Shown here in pieces: positions 16,239 through 24,728 of a stretch of DNA of 37,674 nucleotides. The notes under the pieces were generated by a model. It was not told the DNA's origin. It ran no database searches and was given only the letters and a program-made list of their open reading frames with translations. The stretch spans positions 1 to 37,674 of the forward strand of contig CAKROK010000016.1 in NCBI GenBank assembly GCA_934373295.1, written 5' to 3'. This DNA is from an uncultured Christensenellaceae bacterium. GTDB lineage: Bacteria > Bacillota > Clostridia > Christensenellales > Christensenellaceae. Numbering within the stretch: the stretch's first letter is position 1; every line of letters starts with the position of its first letter. The position numbers and the translations under genes were made by a program.

Positions 16239-17447
16239 ATGAGAATACTGTATTTGGATTGTTTTTCCGGCATCAGCGGGGACATGACTTTGGGCGCGCT
16301 TATGAGCATCGGCGGGGATGCCGCGGCGTTAAAAGAGCAGCTTTCGCTTTTGGGGATAGACGATGAGTTTGACATAGAGAGCGAAAACGTGAACAGCATG
16401 GGCATTTGTGGAATATCCACAGACGTGCTCGTCAATTCGCATCATCATGACCATCATCACGAACATGAGCATGACCATCATCATGAACATGAGCATCATC
16501 ATGAGCATAGCCACACGAGCTTTGCGCAGATACGCGCGCTCATAGAGAACAGCGGTCTGTGTGATAATGTGAAAAAACGGTCGCTCGACATGTTTTGGGA
16601 CGTTGCGCGCGCAGAGGCGGAGGTTCACGGGAAGAACGTGGACGACGTTTGCTTCCACGAGGTGGGCGCGGTGGATTCCATAATTGACATCGTGGGAACG
16701 GCGATACTCTTAGAGCAGCTCAAAATTGACGGGATGATCCATTCGCGGGTGAATGTGGGCGGCGGAACGGTAAAGTGCGCTCACGGAATACTGCCCGTTC
16801 CCGCGCCTGCCACGGCAAAGCTGCTTAGGGATAGGAGCATTTACGGCGAGGACGCGGTCGGGGAGCTCACGACGCCCACCGGCGCGGCGATACTTCTTCG
16901 CGGAAAAGAGGGCGAGATACCGCGCGGAAAGCTATTGAAAGAGGGCTTCGGCTTCGGTAAAAAGCAGCTTCCCCACGCGAACTGCCTGCGCGCGATGCTC
17001 ATAGAAACGGATGAGCCGAAAACTGGCGATACCGTGACGGAGATAAGCGCGAATATAGACGACATGACGGGGGAGGAGATGGCGTTTGCCGCCGAAACGC
17101 TCTTGCAAAACGGCGCGCTGGACGTCTGGATGACCCCCGTAATAATGAAAAAGGGACGCCCCGCGAATATGCTCGGCATATTATGCAAAAACGAGGATAG
17201 AGAGCGCATAATAGAGTTATGCTTTAAGCATACGACGACGTTGGGCGTGCGATATGTCGAAAAACACAGGGAGATGCTCGAGCGTGATTTTGTAAAGGCG
17301 GATACGCAGTACGGGCAGATAACCGTAAAGCGCGCGGGGGGCAACCTCCATGCGGAATACGCGGATTGTGCTCAGGCGGCGAGGGAGAATGGTATAGCTC
17401 TGCGCACGGCCGCAAACAGCGCGATAAACGCTATAAATAAGGAGTAA
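16239..17447 (+). CDS. larC: LarC nickel insertase for nickel-pincer nucleotide cofactor
   Basis: LarC uses CTP to insert nickel into the dithio-dicarboxylate mononucleotide. The protein begins LYLDCFSGISGDM, the family hallmark. A 25-residue segment at about 68-92 is almost pure His/Glu/Asp and fits a nickel store. The C-terminal half (NIDDMTGE, MKKGRPANML) is the LarC2 portion. In Lactobacillus plantarum the two parts are joined by programmed frameshifting; here one uninterrupted frame encodes both. The ATG at 16239 has AAGGTGA upstream and follows larB by seven bases. The stop shares one base with guaA. Confidence 0.95.
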   Translation: MRILYLDCFSGISGDMTLGALMSIGGDAAALKEQLSLLGIDDEFDIESENVNSMGICGISTDVLVNSHHHDHHHEHEHDHHHEHEHHHEHSHTSFAQIRALIENSGLCDNVKKRSLDMFWDVARAEAEVHGKNVDDVCFHEVGAVDSIIDIVGTAILLEQLKIDGMIHSRVNVGGGTVKCAHGILPVPAPATAKLLRDRSIYGEDAVGELTTPTGAAILLRGKEGEIPRGKLLKEGFGFGKKQLPHANCLRAMLIETDEPKTGDTVTEISANIDDMTGEEMAFAAETLLQNGALDVWMTPVIMKKGRPANMLGILCKNEDRERIIELCFKHTTTLGVRYVEKHREMLERDFVKADTQYGQITVKRAGGNLHAEYADCAQAARENGIALRTAANSAINAINKE

Positions 17448-18991
17448 TGATGAAAGAAAAGGTATTTGTAATAGACTTCGGAGGACAGTATAATCAGCTT
17501 ATAGCCCGCAGAGTCAGGGATTATAACGTTTACTGCGAGATACTGCCCTATACAACGCCTATTGAAAAAATAGCCGAGCTTGCCCCCAAGGGGATAATCT
17601 TTACGGGCGGCCCGAACAGCGTATATGATGAAAAATCGCCGCATATCGGCAAGGAGATATTCGACTTAGGCATTCCCGTGCTGGGAATATGCTACGGCTG
17701 TCAGCTCATGGCGTATCTTTTGGGCGGCACGGTCAGCCCCGCTTCCGAGGCGGCGGCGAGGGAATACGGCAAGACGCTCACGTATTATGACGGTCAGACC
17801 GCGCTTTTCGAGGGATTGCCGGAAACGGGAATATCCTGGATGAGCCACGGCGACTATATTTCAAAAGTCCCCGAGGGCTTTGAAATTCACGCACATACGG
17901 ACGTCTGCCCGACAGCGGCAATGGCAAATGTCGAGAAAAAGCTGTACGGCGTTCAGTTCCATCCGGAGGTCAACCACACGGAGAACGGCAAGGAGATGCT
18001 GAGGCGCTTTTTATACGACGTGTGCGGATGCTCGGGAGACTGGCGCATGGACAGCTTTATTGAGGATACCGTGAAGAAAATTCGCGAGCAGGTCGGCAGT
18101 GACGGCGTGGTGCTGGGCCTTTCGGGCGGTGTGGATTCATCCGTGACTGCGGCGCTCATAAGCAAGGCCGTGGGTAAGCAGCTCACCTGCGTATTTGTCG
18201 ATCAGGGATTAATGCGCAAGGATGAGGGCGATTTTGTTGAACAGACTTTTACAAAGCTGTTTGATATGAATTTTGTCCGCGTGAACTGTAAAGAGACATT
18301 TTATGAAAAGCTCAAGGGGCATACTGATCCTGAGGACAAGAGAAAGATCATCGGCACGGAGTTTTATAAGGTTTTCAGCGACAAGATCAAGGAAAGCTAC
18401 GGCGACGGCTATTTCGCACAGGGAACAATTTATCCCGATAGGATAGAGAGCGGAAAGGGCGACGCGGCAAAGATAAAGACGCATCACAATCAGGTCAAAA
18501 TTACGGACGAGGTCAAATTTAAGGGCATTGTCGAGCCGCTTCAGGATCTCTTTAAGGACGAGGTCAGAAGAGTGGGCGAGATGCTCGGCCTTCCGCATGA
18601 GCTGGTTTGGAGGCAGCCGTTCCCCGGCCCGGGCTTGGGCGTAAGGATTATAGGCGAGGTCACGGAGGAGCGCGTGAAGCTGCTTCAGGAGGCGGACGCC
18701 GTGCTGCGCGATGAGATGGATAAATGCGGCTATGCACAGCAAATGTCACAGTTTTTTGCGGTTTTACCCGGAGTAAAGACGGTGGGCGTAATGGGCGACG
18801 GGCGCACCTACGATGAGCTTATCGCCATTCGCGCGGTGACCACGGACGACTTCATGACCGCCGATTGGGCGAAGATCCCCTATGACATCCTCGGCCGCGT
18901 CTCCAACCGCATCATAAACGAGGTCGCGCATGTCAATAGGGTGGTCTATGATATCACGTCTAAGCCGCCGGGAACTGTGGAGTTTGAGTAA
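17447..18991 (+). CDS. guaA: GMP synthase (glutamine-hydrolysing)
   Basis: The enzyme aminates XMP to GMP. The N-terminal class I glutamine amidotransferase has Cys82 in GICYGCQLM and the His/Glu pair in FHPEVNHTE. The ATP-pyrophosphatase domain has the PP-loop LSGGVDSSV, and the C-terminal dimerisation domain is complete (ends PPGTVEFE). Total length 514 is normal. It starts at the last base of larC (ATG at 17447, with a second ATG at 17450), so it is translationally coupled. It is the last gene of the guaB-larEBC-guaA operon and is followed by a terminator. Confidence 0.97.
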   Translation: MMKEKVFVIDFGGQYNQLIARRVRDYNVYCEILPYTTPIEKIAELAPKGIIFTGGPNSVYDEKSPHIGKEIFDLGIPVLGICYGCQLMAYLLGGTVSPASEAAAREYGKTLTYYDGQTALFEGLPETGISWMSHGDYISKVPEGFEIHAHTDVCPTAAMANVEKKLYGVQFHPEVNHTENGKEMLRRFLYDVCGCSGDWRMDSFIEDTVKKIREQVGSDGVVLGLSGGVDSSVTAALISKAVGKQLTCVFVDQGLMRKDEGDFVEQTFTKLFDMNFVRVNCKETFYEKLKGHTDPEDKRKIIGTEFYKVFSDKIKESYGDGYFAQGTIYPDRIESGKGDAAKIKTHHNQVKITDEVKFKGIVEPLQDLFKDEVRRVGEMLGLPHELVWRQPFPGPGLGVRIIGEVTEERVKLLQEADAVLRDEMDKCGYAQQMSQFFAVLPGVKTVGVMGDGRTYDELIAIRAVTTDDFMTADWAKIPYDILGRVSNRIINEVAHVNRVVYDITSKPPGTVEFE

Positions 18992-18998
18992 TAATAAG

Positions 18999-19041
18999 CA
19001 AAAGGCACTACTGACTTTTTCGATCTGTAATGCCTTTTTGC
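18999..19041 (+). terminator. Terminator after guaA
   Basis: GCAAAAGGCA (18999-19008) pairs with TGCCTTTTTG (19031-19040) around an ~22-base loop, and a T run ends the hairpin. It lies eight bases past the guaA stop. Confidence 0.75.
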
Positions 19042-19180
19042 ACTTAAAATAGTCCAACAAAACCACTTTTTGTTAGTATTGCAGAGGTTTTATTAATTGA
19101 ATTTCGGATGAATATTTGGGTTTCTGATATTATATAAAAAACCGGTCACCGAATAGGTGCCCAAGACATTGACGAGCTGA

Positions 19181-19282
19181 GTGAACCGACAACAAAACAT
19201 TGAATCTGAGGATTTGGCCTTGGCCATAGCAATGTCGGCTTATATGCTCGGGTTTGGAAGCTATAAGGAGTTTGTGAAATAA
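19181..19282 (+). pseudogene. Short reading-frame remnant before the nuclease-like gene
   Basis: A GTG at 19181 opens a 33-codon frame ending SAYMLGFGSYKEFVK at TAA 19280-19282, 18 bases before the next gene. Just upstream another frame reads AQDIDELSEPTTKH and stops at the overlapping TGA. It looks like the frameshifted tail of a larger protein, or a very small partner of the nuclease-like gene. There is no good ribosome site. The 19042-19180 stretch holds only AT-rich sequence. Low certainty. Confidence 0.35.
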
Positions 19283-19300
19283 ACAAACGGATTTTATGCT

Positions 19301-19807
19301 ATGGATTTTTCTAAGTATTCCGGCATGGAGCTTATTCGGATTTATGGTGAGTTACTGGCCAAAATGCGTGAGTACAAACTGATTCGTTCTAAAAATGTTA
19401 CCGGTGATTTAGGTGAATACATTGTTGTTGATTATTACACCAAAACAAAGGGGTTGCCTAAATTGCAATTTGCTCCGCCGTCAACAAAAAACATCGATGC
19501 CATTAGTGTAAATGGTGAACGCTATTCTATAAAGTGCATTACGACAAACACAACAGGGGCTTTTTACGGCATTGAAAAAGATGCTGATATTAACGATATT
19601 AAGCCTTTATTTGGGTATGTGGTGATAATCAAGCTTGATGAAAATTATCAGCCGGAATTCATACTGGAACTTGATTGGGAGACGTTTTTCAAACATAAGC
19701 ATTGGCATTCAAGAATTGGCGCATACAACTTGTTGATAACCAGTTCATTGCTTGATGATGGAAAAATGGTTTACAGAAAGGGGGATGTGCCAAGCAAAGA
19801 TGCATGA
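19301..19807 (+). CDS. PD-(D/E)XK-like nuclease-fold protein (DUF6998-like)
   Basis: The 168-residue, AT-rich gene encodes GDLGEYIVVDYY near residue 35, then NIDAISVNGERYSIK at 64-78. Glu39, Asp66 and Lys78 are spaced like a PD-(D/E)XK nuclease core, with Ser-Ile-Lys in place of Glu-X-Lys. Proteins of this kind, carried as DUF6998, resemble restriction-endonuclease subunits and often sit next to methyltransferases; no methyltransferase is present here. It is thus either an orphan of a lost restriction-modification system or a stand-alone defence protein. No strong ribosome site precedes the ATG. Cleavage activity is inference. Confidence 0.7.
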   Translation: MDFSKYSGMELIRIYGELLAKMREYKLIRSKNVTGDLGEYIVVDYYTKTKGLPKLQFAPPSTKNIDAISVNGERYSIKCITTNTTGAFYGIEKDADINDIKPLFGYVVIIKLDENYQPEFILELDWETFFKHKHWHSRIGAYNLLITSSLLDDGKMVYRKGDVPSKDA

Positions 19808-19977
19808 CTTGTCATCCGAATTAAATGGGTTTTATGATTCTCATGAAATCGGATAACCGATGTGCATCCGATAATTCAAATAATGTAGATACCCCCTGCT
19901 AAATAGCCAAATCAAACTTGTTTAAGATGATTTTGCAGAGGGCGAGTGGCAATAATCACCCCCAAAAAAACACTCGC

Positions 19978-20018
19978 AAAAAGCTATCGGATTTCAAGAG
20001 AAGTTCGGCAGCTTTTTT
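19978..20018 (-). terminator. Terminator for the DHHW/MBOAT operon
   Basis: AAAAAGCT (19978-19985) pairs with AGCTTTTTT (20010-20018), with partial further pairing inside. On the minus strand a T run ends the hairpin just past the DHHW stop. A second stem GCGAGTG/CACTCGC (19942-19948 with 19971-19977) adjoins it. The rest of 19808-20042 shows nothing. Confidence 0.6.
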
Positions 20019-20042
20019 ATTTAAGTATAATTTACTTTGCGA

Positions 20043-21149
20043 TTAAATCCCCAAATTCCCAACCCCCGAATCCTGCGTGAAATTGGGGATGTTATAGAGC
20101 ACAAGCACCTGAGTGATGTCGTTTTGTTTGATATAGTCCGTCACGGAGCTTTTGAAGAAACGAAGGTCGATGAGGTGCGTTTCGGCATAATCGTCGATGA
20201 CGAACTGGGTGAAGCAGTTTGCGTAGGAGTCCTTTATGATGAGCAGCTTGCCCTTGCCAGAGCCGTTGACAACTGTGGTGGACTGGTTGGAGTTGAGAAA
20301 GGTGGCGTATTGATCCTTTCCGCTCAGATACTTTCGCTCATAGATGCTGTCCGTCATGTAATTTCCGCCGTTATAGCTCACTTTGTGGTCAAGCGTCTTA
20401 TAGTAGGCGGTGATGGTGTCGTAAGGGGCGAGGGGGTAGTTGACCTTGTTGTAGGTCGTGCCGCGGAAGTTATCGCACAGCGCTTGACTCTGCCAGGCGG
20501 AAAGCGGCTGCGCCGTCTTGCCCTGCGAGTGCATCCATGCCGCATAGCAGTAATATGCGCCCAGACTTGTGAAATGGTGGTCGGTCTTGTAGTAGATGTA
20601 CTCGTTTTTATGCTCCGATAGAATGTCAAACACGTTCACAGTGTCAAGCCCTTGTGATTTTGCATATTCTAAAAGCGCCTTTTGGTCGAGGTTGGGCGCA
20701 TAGGCGGGGAGCTTTTCGGAGAGGATCTGCGCCGCAGTGGGGACGAGCATCACCTGCATCGGTATGCCGTCGGCTTTTAATGTATCGGATAATTTCACAA
20801 GAGATCGGATATTTGCGGAAAATTGAGTTTTATCATAGCTCGTAAAGGCGTCGATGAGATAGCCGTCCTTGCAAAAATAGACGTTTGAAATTTCCGTTTT
20901 GCCCGAAAGACGCTCGGTAAGGGTCTTTGCGGTTATCCAGCCGTCCCGCAGGGGAAACTGATCCGAAAGGCATTTTTCGATTTGAGTACCCATTTTGCCA
21001 CTGGGAAAATCCGATATGTTTATGGTGTCCTTTTGCGTCAAAGTCCGCTTTTCGCTTTCGGAATAGTATTTATCCGGAACGATAAAGCCGCATAAAATGC
21101 CCGCAGCCAACAGCAGGCAGAAAATCGATGTTATAATTTTGTTTCGCAT
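20043..21149 (-). CDS. DHHW-family (AlgJ/AlgX-like) O-acyltransferase partner
   Basis: The 368-residue protein has an N-terminal signal-anchor helix (residues 5-24), so the rest is extracytoplasmic. The DHHW motif appears as KTDHHFTSLG with Asp190-His191-His192, Phe replacing the usual Trp. A second conserved block, IIKDSYANCF, near residue 309 supplies the SGNH-type Ser. Proteins of this family act with an MBOAT protein to O-acetylate surface polysaccharides. It follows the MBOAT gene by 14 bases. AAGGAG lies ten bases upstream of the ATG. The acceptor polymer is unknown. Confidence 0.88.
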   Translation of the reverse strand: MRNKIITSIFCLLLAAGILCGFIVPDKYYSESEKRTLTQKDTINISDFPSGKMGTQIEKCLSDQFPLRDGWITAKTLTERLSGKTEISNVYFCKDGYLIDAFTSYDKTQFSANIRSLVKLSDTLKADGIPMQVMLVPTAAQILSEKLPAYAPNLDQKALLEYAKSQGLDTVNVFDILSEHKNEYIYYKTDHHFTSLGAYYCYAAWMHSQGKTAQPLSAWQSQALCDNFRGTTYNKVNYPLAPYDTITAYYKTLDHKVSYNGGNYMTDSIYERKYLSGKDQYATFLNSNQSTTVVNGSGKGKLLIIKDSYANCFTQFVIDDYAETHLIDLRFFKSSVTDYIKQNDITQVLVLYNIPNFTQDSGVGNLGI

Positions 21150-21163
21150 ATTGACTGTTCTCC

Positions 21164-22558
21164 TTAAAAGCGGAAATACAGGAACGGGTTATACGACCCG
21201 CTTATCAAAAATGCCACGGCAAGCCCGATTATAACGACGATGCCGGTCACGTCGGCGGTCGCCATGAGCCTTGCGCCGCATTTTTCATTCAACTTATGAT
21301 AGAGCTTTGTCCCGATGGGCGTGGCGGCGACGGCGCACAACGCAAGCAGCGGCAGATATGATAAAAGCTGATAGAGGATTGCGGAATTGCAGAATGCTGC
21401 TCCGCCGAACATGGCTTTGAAGAAAGTCATGCACTGAGATATGTCCTCAAAGGCGAACAGCACCCAGCCGACGGCGACGCATAGCAGCGTGTAAATATGC
21501 CCGACAAATGCGGGGACCCTTTTGAGCTTATCCAGCAGGAAGAATTTTTCGAAAATCAGGAGTATGCCGTAAAAAACGCCCCAAAGAACATAGTTCCAGC
21601 TCGCTCCGTGCCAAAAGCCGGTGAGCAGCCATACTATGGCGATATTTCGAAGCTGAAGCGCGAGTCCGTGCCTGTTGCCGCCCAGCGGGATGTACACGTA
21701 GTCGCGAAACCACGTCCCCATGGAGATATGCCAGCGCCGCCAGAATTCCGTGACGCTCCTTGAGCAATACGGATGGTCGAAGTTCTCTAAAAAATCAAAC
21801 CCGAACATCTTTCCCAGCCCAATCGCCATGTCCGAATAGCCGGAAAAATCGAAGTATATCTGAAAGCCAAATGCGATTATGCCCAGCCAGGATGACAGGA
21901 CGGTCAGGTCGCCGGATTTGGAAATGCTGCTCCATAAAAGCCCTATGTTGTTCGCGAGCAGCACTTTTTTGCCCAGGCCGCAGACAAAGCGCTTTATGCC
22001 CTCGCCGAATTTGTCAAACGAATGAGTGCGCTCGTCGATTTGGTCGGCGATGGTCTGATATCGCACGATAGGCCCCGCGATGAGCTGCGGAAACAGGGAG
22101 ACATACGCGCCGAACGAGATAATGTTTTTCTGCACCTTGGCGTCTCCACGGTATACGTCGATGGTGTAGCTCATCGTCTGGAAGGTGTAAAATGATATTC
22201 CGATGAGCAGGGGGAGGTTCAAAAGCGGGATGCTGCTGCCGAAAATGCCGTTTATCGTGCCGATGAAAAAGTCCGTATATTTAAACAGGCAGAGCAGGCT
22301 CAAATTAACTATCACGGACACCAGCAAGCCTATTTTTGCCTTGGGCGTGCCGCGATATTTATCCACCGCCCGACCACAGGAGTAGTCGAGCACGGTGGAA
22401 AATATCATCAGTCCGACATATATCGGCTCGCCCCACGCGTAAAACAGCAGGCTGAACGCGAACAGTATTGCATTTTTCGCTTTTTTTGGGACGATAAAGT
22501 ATATCAGCAGCACGCAGGGCAAAAACCATATCAGAAATGTCAGACTGGAGAAAACCAT
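21164..22558 (-). CDS. MBOAT family O-acyltransferase (AlgI/DltB-like)
   Basis: This 464-residue, ~11-helix membrane protein passes acyl groups across the membrane to a surface acceptor. The signature block EFWRRWHISMGTWFRDYVY with His277 and the catalytic His317 in TGFWHGASW are both present. It shows the AlgI layout rather than DltB, because it is paired with a DHHW protein and not a dlt operon. It starts three bases after the DUF4358 gene stop, so the two are co-translated. The donor is probably an acetyl group; this is family knowledge. Confidence 0.93.
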   Translation of the reverse strand: MVFSSLTFLIWFLPCVLLIYFIVPKKAKNAILFAFSLLFYAWGEPIYVGLMIFSTVLDYSCGRAVDKYRGTPKAKIGLLVSVIVNLSLLCLFKYTDFFIGTINGIFGSSIPLLNLPLLIGISFYTFQTMSYTIDVYRGDAKVQKNIISFGAYVSLFPQLIAGPIVRYQTIADQIDERTHSFDKFGEGIKRFVCGLGKKVLLANNIGLLWSSISKSGDLTVLSSWLGIIAFGFQIYFDFSGYSDMAIGLGKMFGFDFLENFDHPYCSRSVTEFWRRWHISMGTWFRDYVYIPLGGNRHGLALQLRNIAIVWLLTGFWHGASWNYVLWGVFYGILLIFEKFFLLDKLKRVPAFVGHIYTLLCVAVGWVLFAFEDISQCMTFFKAMFGGAAFCNSAILYQLLSYLPLLALCAVAATPIGTKLYHKLNEKCGARLMATADVTGIVVIIGLAVAFLISGSYNPFLYFRF

Positions 22559-22561
22559 GAT

Positions 22562-23200
22562 TTATCCCTCTATAAGGCCGCCGTTGTTTCCGTCATCCTC
22601 GGGGACGACCGCGAGATTTTCGGGAACTGTGCCGAAAACGCCCTTTACGGCATCGTCTATCTTGGCGTATTCGGAAACGGCCAGCTTGCTTTCCGCCTCC
22701 GTGTCCTCGCCGTCATATAGCGCACCGGCGATAATGTACATGACGTAATTTCCGCTTTGATAAAGGCGGGCGTTCAAAACCTTTGCCGCGCCGAAGGGAT
22801 ATTGACGGATGTAGTCGACGATTTGAGAATAGCCCTCGTTTATCGCCTTGACCGCTTCATCCGCGTATCCGTCCTTTGTTTTAAGGATGATTACGGTATC
22901 GGGATTTACGCTGGCGATGGAATTTTGCTTTGCAACACAGCTTTCCACCTTGGAGAGGTCTAAGCCGTATACATTTTGAAGATAGTCCTTGTCGATATCG
23001 GTGTCGCAGAGGTAGTTATCCTTGCCGATGGCGTCGGCTAACTTTTGCTCGATCTCGGCGGGCGTGGCGGTGACGTCGACGGGCGTGTCCTTTTTGCCGT
23101 TATCGTCCGTTTTATTGTCTTTATTGTCGTTCGTTCCGCTGCATGCCGCGAGGCCGAATACCATCATAAGGGACAGCAGTATAAGCATTATTCGTTTCAT
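22562..23200 (-). CDS. DUF4358 lipoprotein
   Basis: The N-terminus is a lipoprotein signal with lipobox LAAC and Cys20. A low-complexity Asn/Asp/Lys linker to about residue 45 follows, and then a folded DUF4358 domain (SYAKI-type ending replaced here by VSEYAKIDDAVKGVFGTVPE). It is probably anchored on the outer face of the membrane. DUF4358 genes commonly accompany MBOAT and DHHW genes in Clostridia, suggesting an accessory role in surface acylation. AAGGAG precedes the ATG by eight bases. It is first in the three-gene operon. Confidence 0.85.
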   Translation of the reverse strand: MKRIMLILLSLMMVFGLAACSGTNDNKDNKTDDNGKKDTPVDVTATPAEIEQKLADAIGKDNYLCDTDIDKDYLQNVYGLDLSKVESCVAKQNSIASVNPDTVIILKTKDGYADEAVKAINEGYSQIVDYIRQYPFGAAKVLNARLYQSGNYVMYIIAGALYDGEDTEAESKLAVSEYAKIDDAVKGVFGTVPENLAVVPEDDGNNGGLIEG

Positions 23201-23550
23201 TATATTAACTCCTTTAATCGATCGTTTTTTTAAAAGCGCATTTGGCTTTGCTCGTACGCTGCGCCGCCTTTTTTGCTTTCATATACATAACGATTGGAAA
23301 AAGAAAAATGTCGGGAGATTTTTTATTTTCTTCCGACTTTTTTGTATAGCGAAAACTCTGTGATACTTGCGTGAGCAAAAAACTTAAACGGTGAGGAAAA
23401 ATGATAAAGCAAAAAGCCCAACAGTATAAAAAACGCAATAACATGACGTTAAGTGAAAAAATAATGGCGTAAATAGTTTGGCGCATGGCAAGCGGAATTG
23501 TTGAATAAATGCACTGAAATACCGCCGTGTGTAATGCGTAGTATTGGGGG
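23201..23550. other. 350-base gap without a supported gene
   Basis: The stretch holds a bidirectional terminator at 23305-23343 (below) and the region where the promoter of the DUF4358-MBOAT-DHHW operon must lie. A minus-strand frame (23214-23486) is open but has biased, unconvincing composition and no ribosome site. Nothing else was recognised. Confidence 0.5.
23305..23343. terminator. Bidirectional terminator
   Basis: GTCGGGAG (23310-23317) pairs with CTTCCGAC (23330-23337) with one mismatch, flanked by A and T runs on both sides. It would stop transcripts reading through from the anti-sigma gene. Confidence 0.65.
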
Positions 23551-24252
23551 CTATGTTTGAAGAAGGAAAACCACCCGCTTCGCGGGTGGATATTTATGTC
23601 GGCTGCTTTTCGATTGATTTTTTAAAGCCTCATACGCTGATATGACCTGCGCTTTATCTGCACCGTCCGTTCCGTAAAGACAGTAGTTGATTTTTCCGTT
23701 GGTCCAGGTGATTTTTTGATAGTCCGAGGTATCTATCCGAACGGTCGTGAGCAGGGCGTTGTTTTTTGCGTCTATCGTTTCCGATGAGATCTCCTTGCCG
23801 TTTAACCCGGAAAAATCGCCCTCCTGAGCGGACGCGCGCGCGAGGTAGCTCTTGCCGTCAAGCTCAAACTTGACCTCCGCCATGTTCCCGTCGATTATTG
23901 CATAAGACGTATTCTGCGCACTATCGGGGGCATCCAGCGTTATCGAAATTGCCTTGAAGGCGTCTGCGTTTTCCACCTCCGTAAACGGATTGCCGATTTG
24001 CACAAATTCGTCGTCGGGCTGAGTCGGCGTGATGGAGGGGATGAAGTGAGCAAGCCCTATCACGAGCAGGCAGAAGCACGCTGCGATGGGCAGCGCATAG
24101 CGGATAAAGCGAGCGGGCTTCTTTTTGGGTCGCTCGGGTGCTTTTTCAGCCTGCTGTTCGGCCTTTTTCATTATATTTTGATACATGCGCTCTTTCGCGC
24201 CCTTTTCCGGCTGGATGGCGTCGATGGCGTCTTTTATTTTATTTTCGTTCAC
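23551..24252 (-). CDS. Single-pass anti-sigma factor-like membrane protein
   Basis: The 233-residue protein has a charged cytoplasmic N-terminus (1-50), one membrane helix (about 51-69, ALPIAACFCLLVIGLA), and an extracytoplasmic domain. This is the usual layout of an anti-sigma factor that senses an external signal. Its GTG start overlaps the sigma-factor stop as GTGA. The final ~15 residues (YPPAKRVVFLLQT) are encoded by a terminator hairpin, so the natural end was probably near SSRHK and the stop may have been lost. The pairing with the sigma gene is the main evidence for function. Confidence 0.75.
   Translation of the reverse strand: MNENKIKDAIDAIQPEKGAKERMYQNIMKKAEQQAEKAPERPKKKPARFIRYALPIAACFCLLVIGLAHFIPSITPTQPDDEFVQIGNPFTEVENADAFKAISITLDAPDSAQNTSYAIIDGNMAEVKFELDGKSYLARASAQEGDFSGLNGKEISSETIDAKNNALLTTVRIDTSDYQKITWTNGKINYCLYGTDGADKAQVISAYEALKNQSKSSRHKYPPAKRVVFLLQT
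23571..23589 (-). terminator. Terminator inside the anti-sigma reading frame
   Basis: Eight-bp perfect stem CCACCCGC/GCGGGTGG with a three-base loop, followed on the minus strand by TTTTCCTTCTT. It lies before the stop codon at 23551-23553. Confidence 0.8.
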
Positions 24253-24728
24253 GGTTCAAAACCTCCTATCTGCCGCCTGAGCAGCTTGCGAGCATCGCGC
24301 AGTTGATTGCGGATGGTGGAGGGCGGCTTTTTGAGCATTTTTGCTATCTCGTCTGTCTTGTAATCCATATAATAGTAAAGATATACGACGTCCTTGTATT
24401 TTGCGGGCAGTTTTTTAACGACCTCGAGGGTGTCGTCCATCGGCGCGGCGTTTTCGTCGGGGATCTCCGGCGCTTCGTCGATGGGAGTGACCTGCTTTTT
24501 TGACCAGTGCTTTAATCGATCCTTGCAGAGATTTATGGCGGTCACAGTCAGCCATTTTTTCTCATGCGTTTCGTCGTTAAAGGCAAAGCTGCCGGTCAGC
24601 ACCTTGACGAATACGTCCTCTGTGCAGTCCTCGGCCTCCGCCTGGTTTTTCATATACGTAAAGCAAAGTCGGTACACCAGCTTGAAGTTTCGCTCATAAA
24701 ACGCTTCAAACCACGGGTTTTCCGGCAT
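24249..24728 (-). CDS. ECF-type RNA polymerase sigma factor
   Basis: The 159-residue protein has region 2 (FYERNFKLVYRLCFTYMKNQ, then AEAEDCTEDVFVKVL) and region 4 (LPAKYKDVVYLYYYMDYKTD, then EIAKMLKKPPSTIRNQL), with no regions 1 or 3. It is an ECF sigma factor and is probably held inactive by the membrane protein encoded downstream. The ATG at 24728 is chosen because AGGAGGAGCT directly precedes it; the frame extends upstream without a ribosome site. It overlaps the anti-sigma gene as GTGA. The regulon and signal are unknown. Confidence 0.9.
   Translation of the reverse strand: MPENPWFEAFYERNFKLVYRLCFTYMKNQAEAEDCTEDVFVKVLTGSFAFNDETHEKKWLTVTAINLCKDRLKHWSKKQVTPIDEAPEIPDENAAPMDDTLEVVKKLPAKYKDVVYLYYYMDYKTDEIAKMLKKPPSTIRNQLRDARKLLRRQIGGFEP

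Noticed and set aside
16440..16512. Short tandem repeats of CAT/GAC resembling a CRISPR or microsatellite
   Set aside because: It is in frame within larC and encodes the His/Asp/Glu tract; there are no spacers.
20037..20621. Plus-strand 194-codon frame
   Set aside because: Antisense shadow of the DHHW gene, which has a signal anchor and conserved motifs.
23214..23486. Minus-strand 90-codon frame in the DUF4358/anti-sigma gap
   Set aside because: No ribosome site, unusual composition, and it contains a terminator hairpin.
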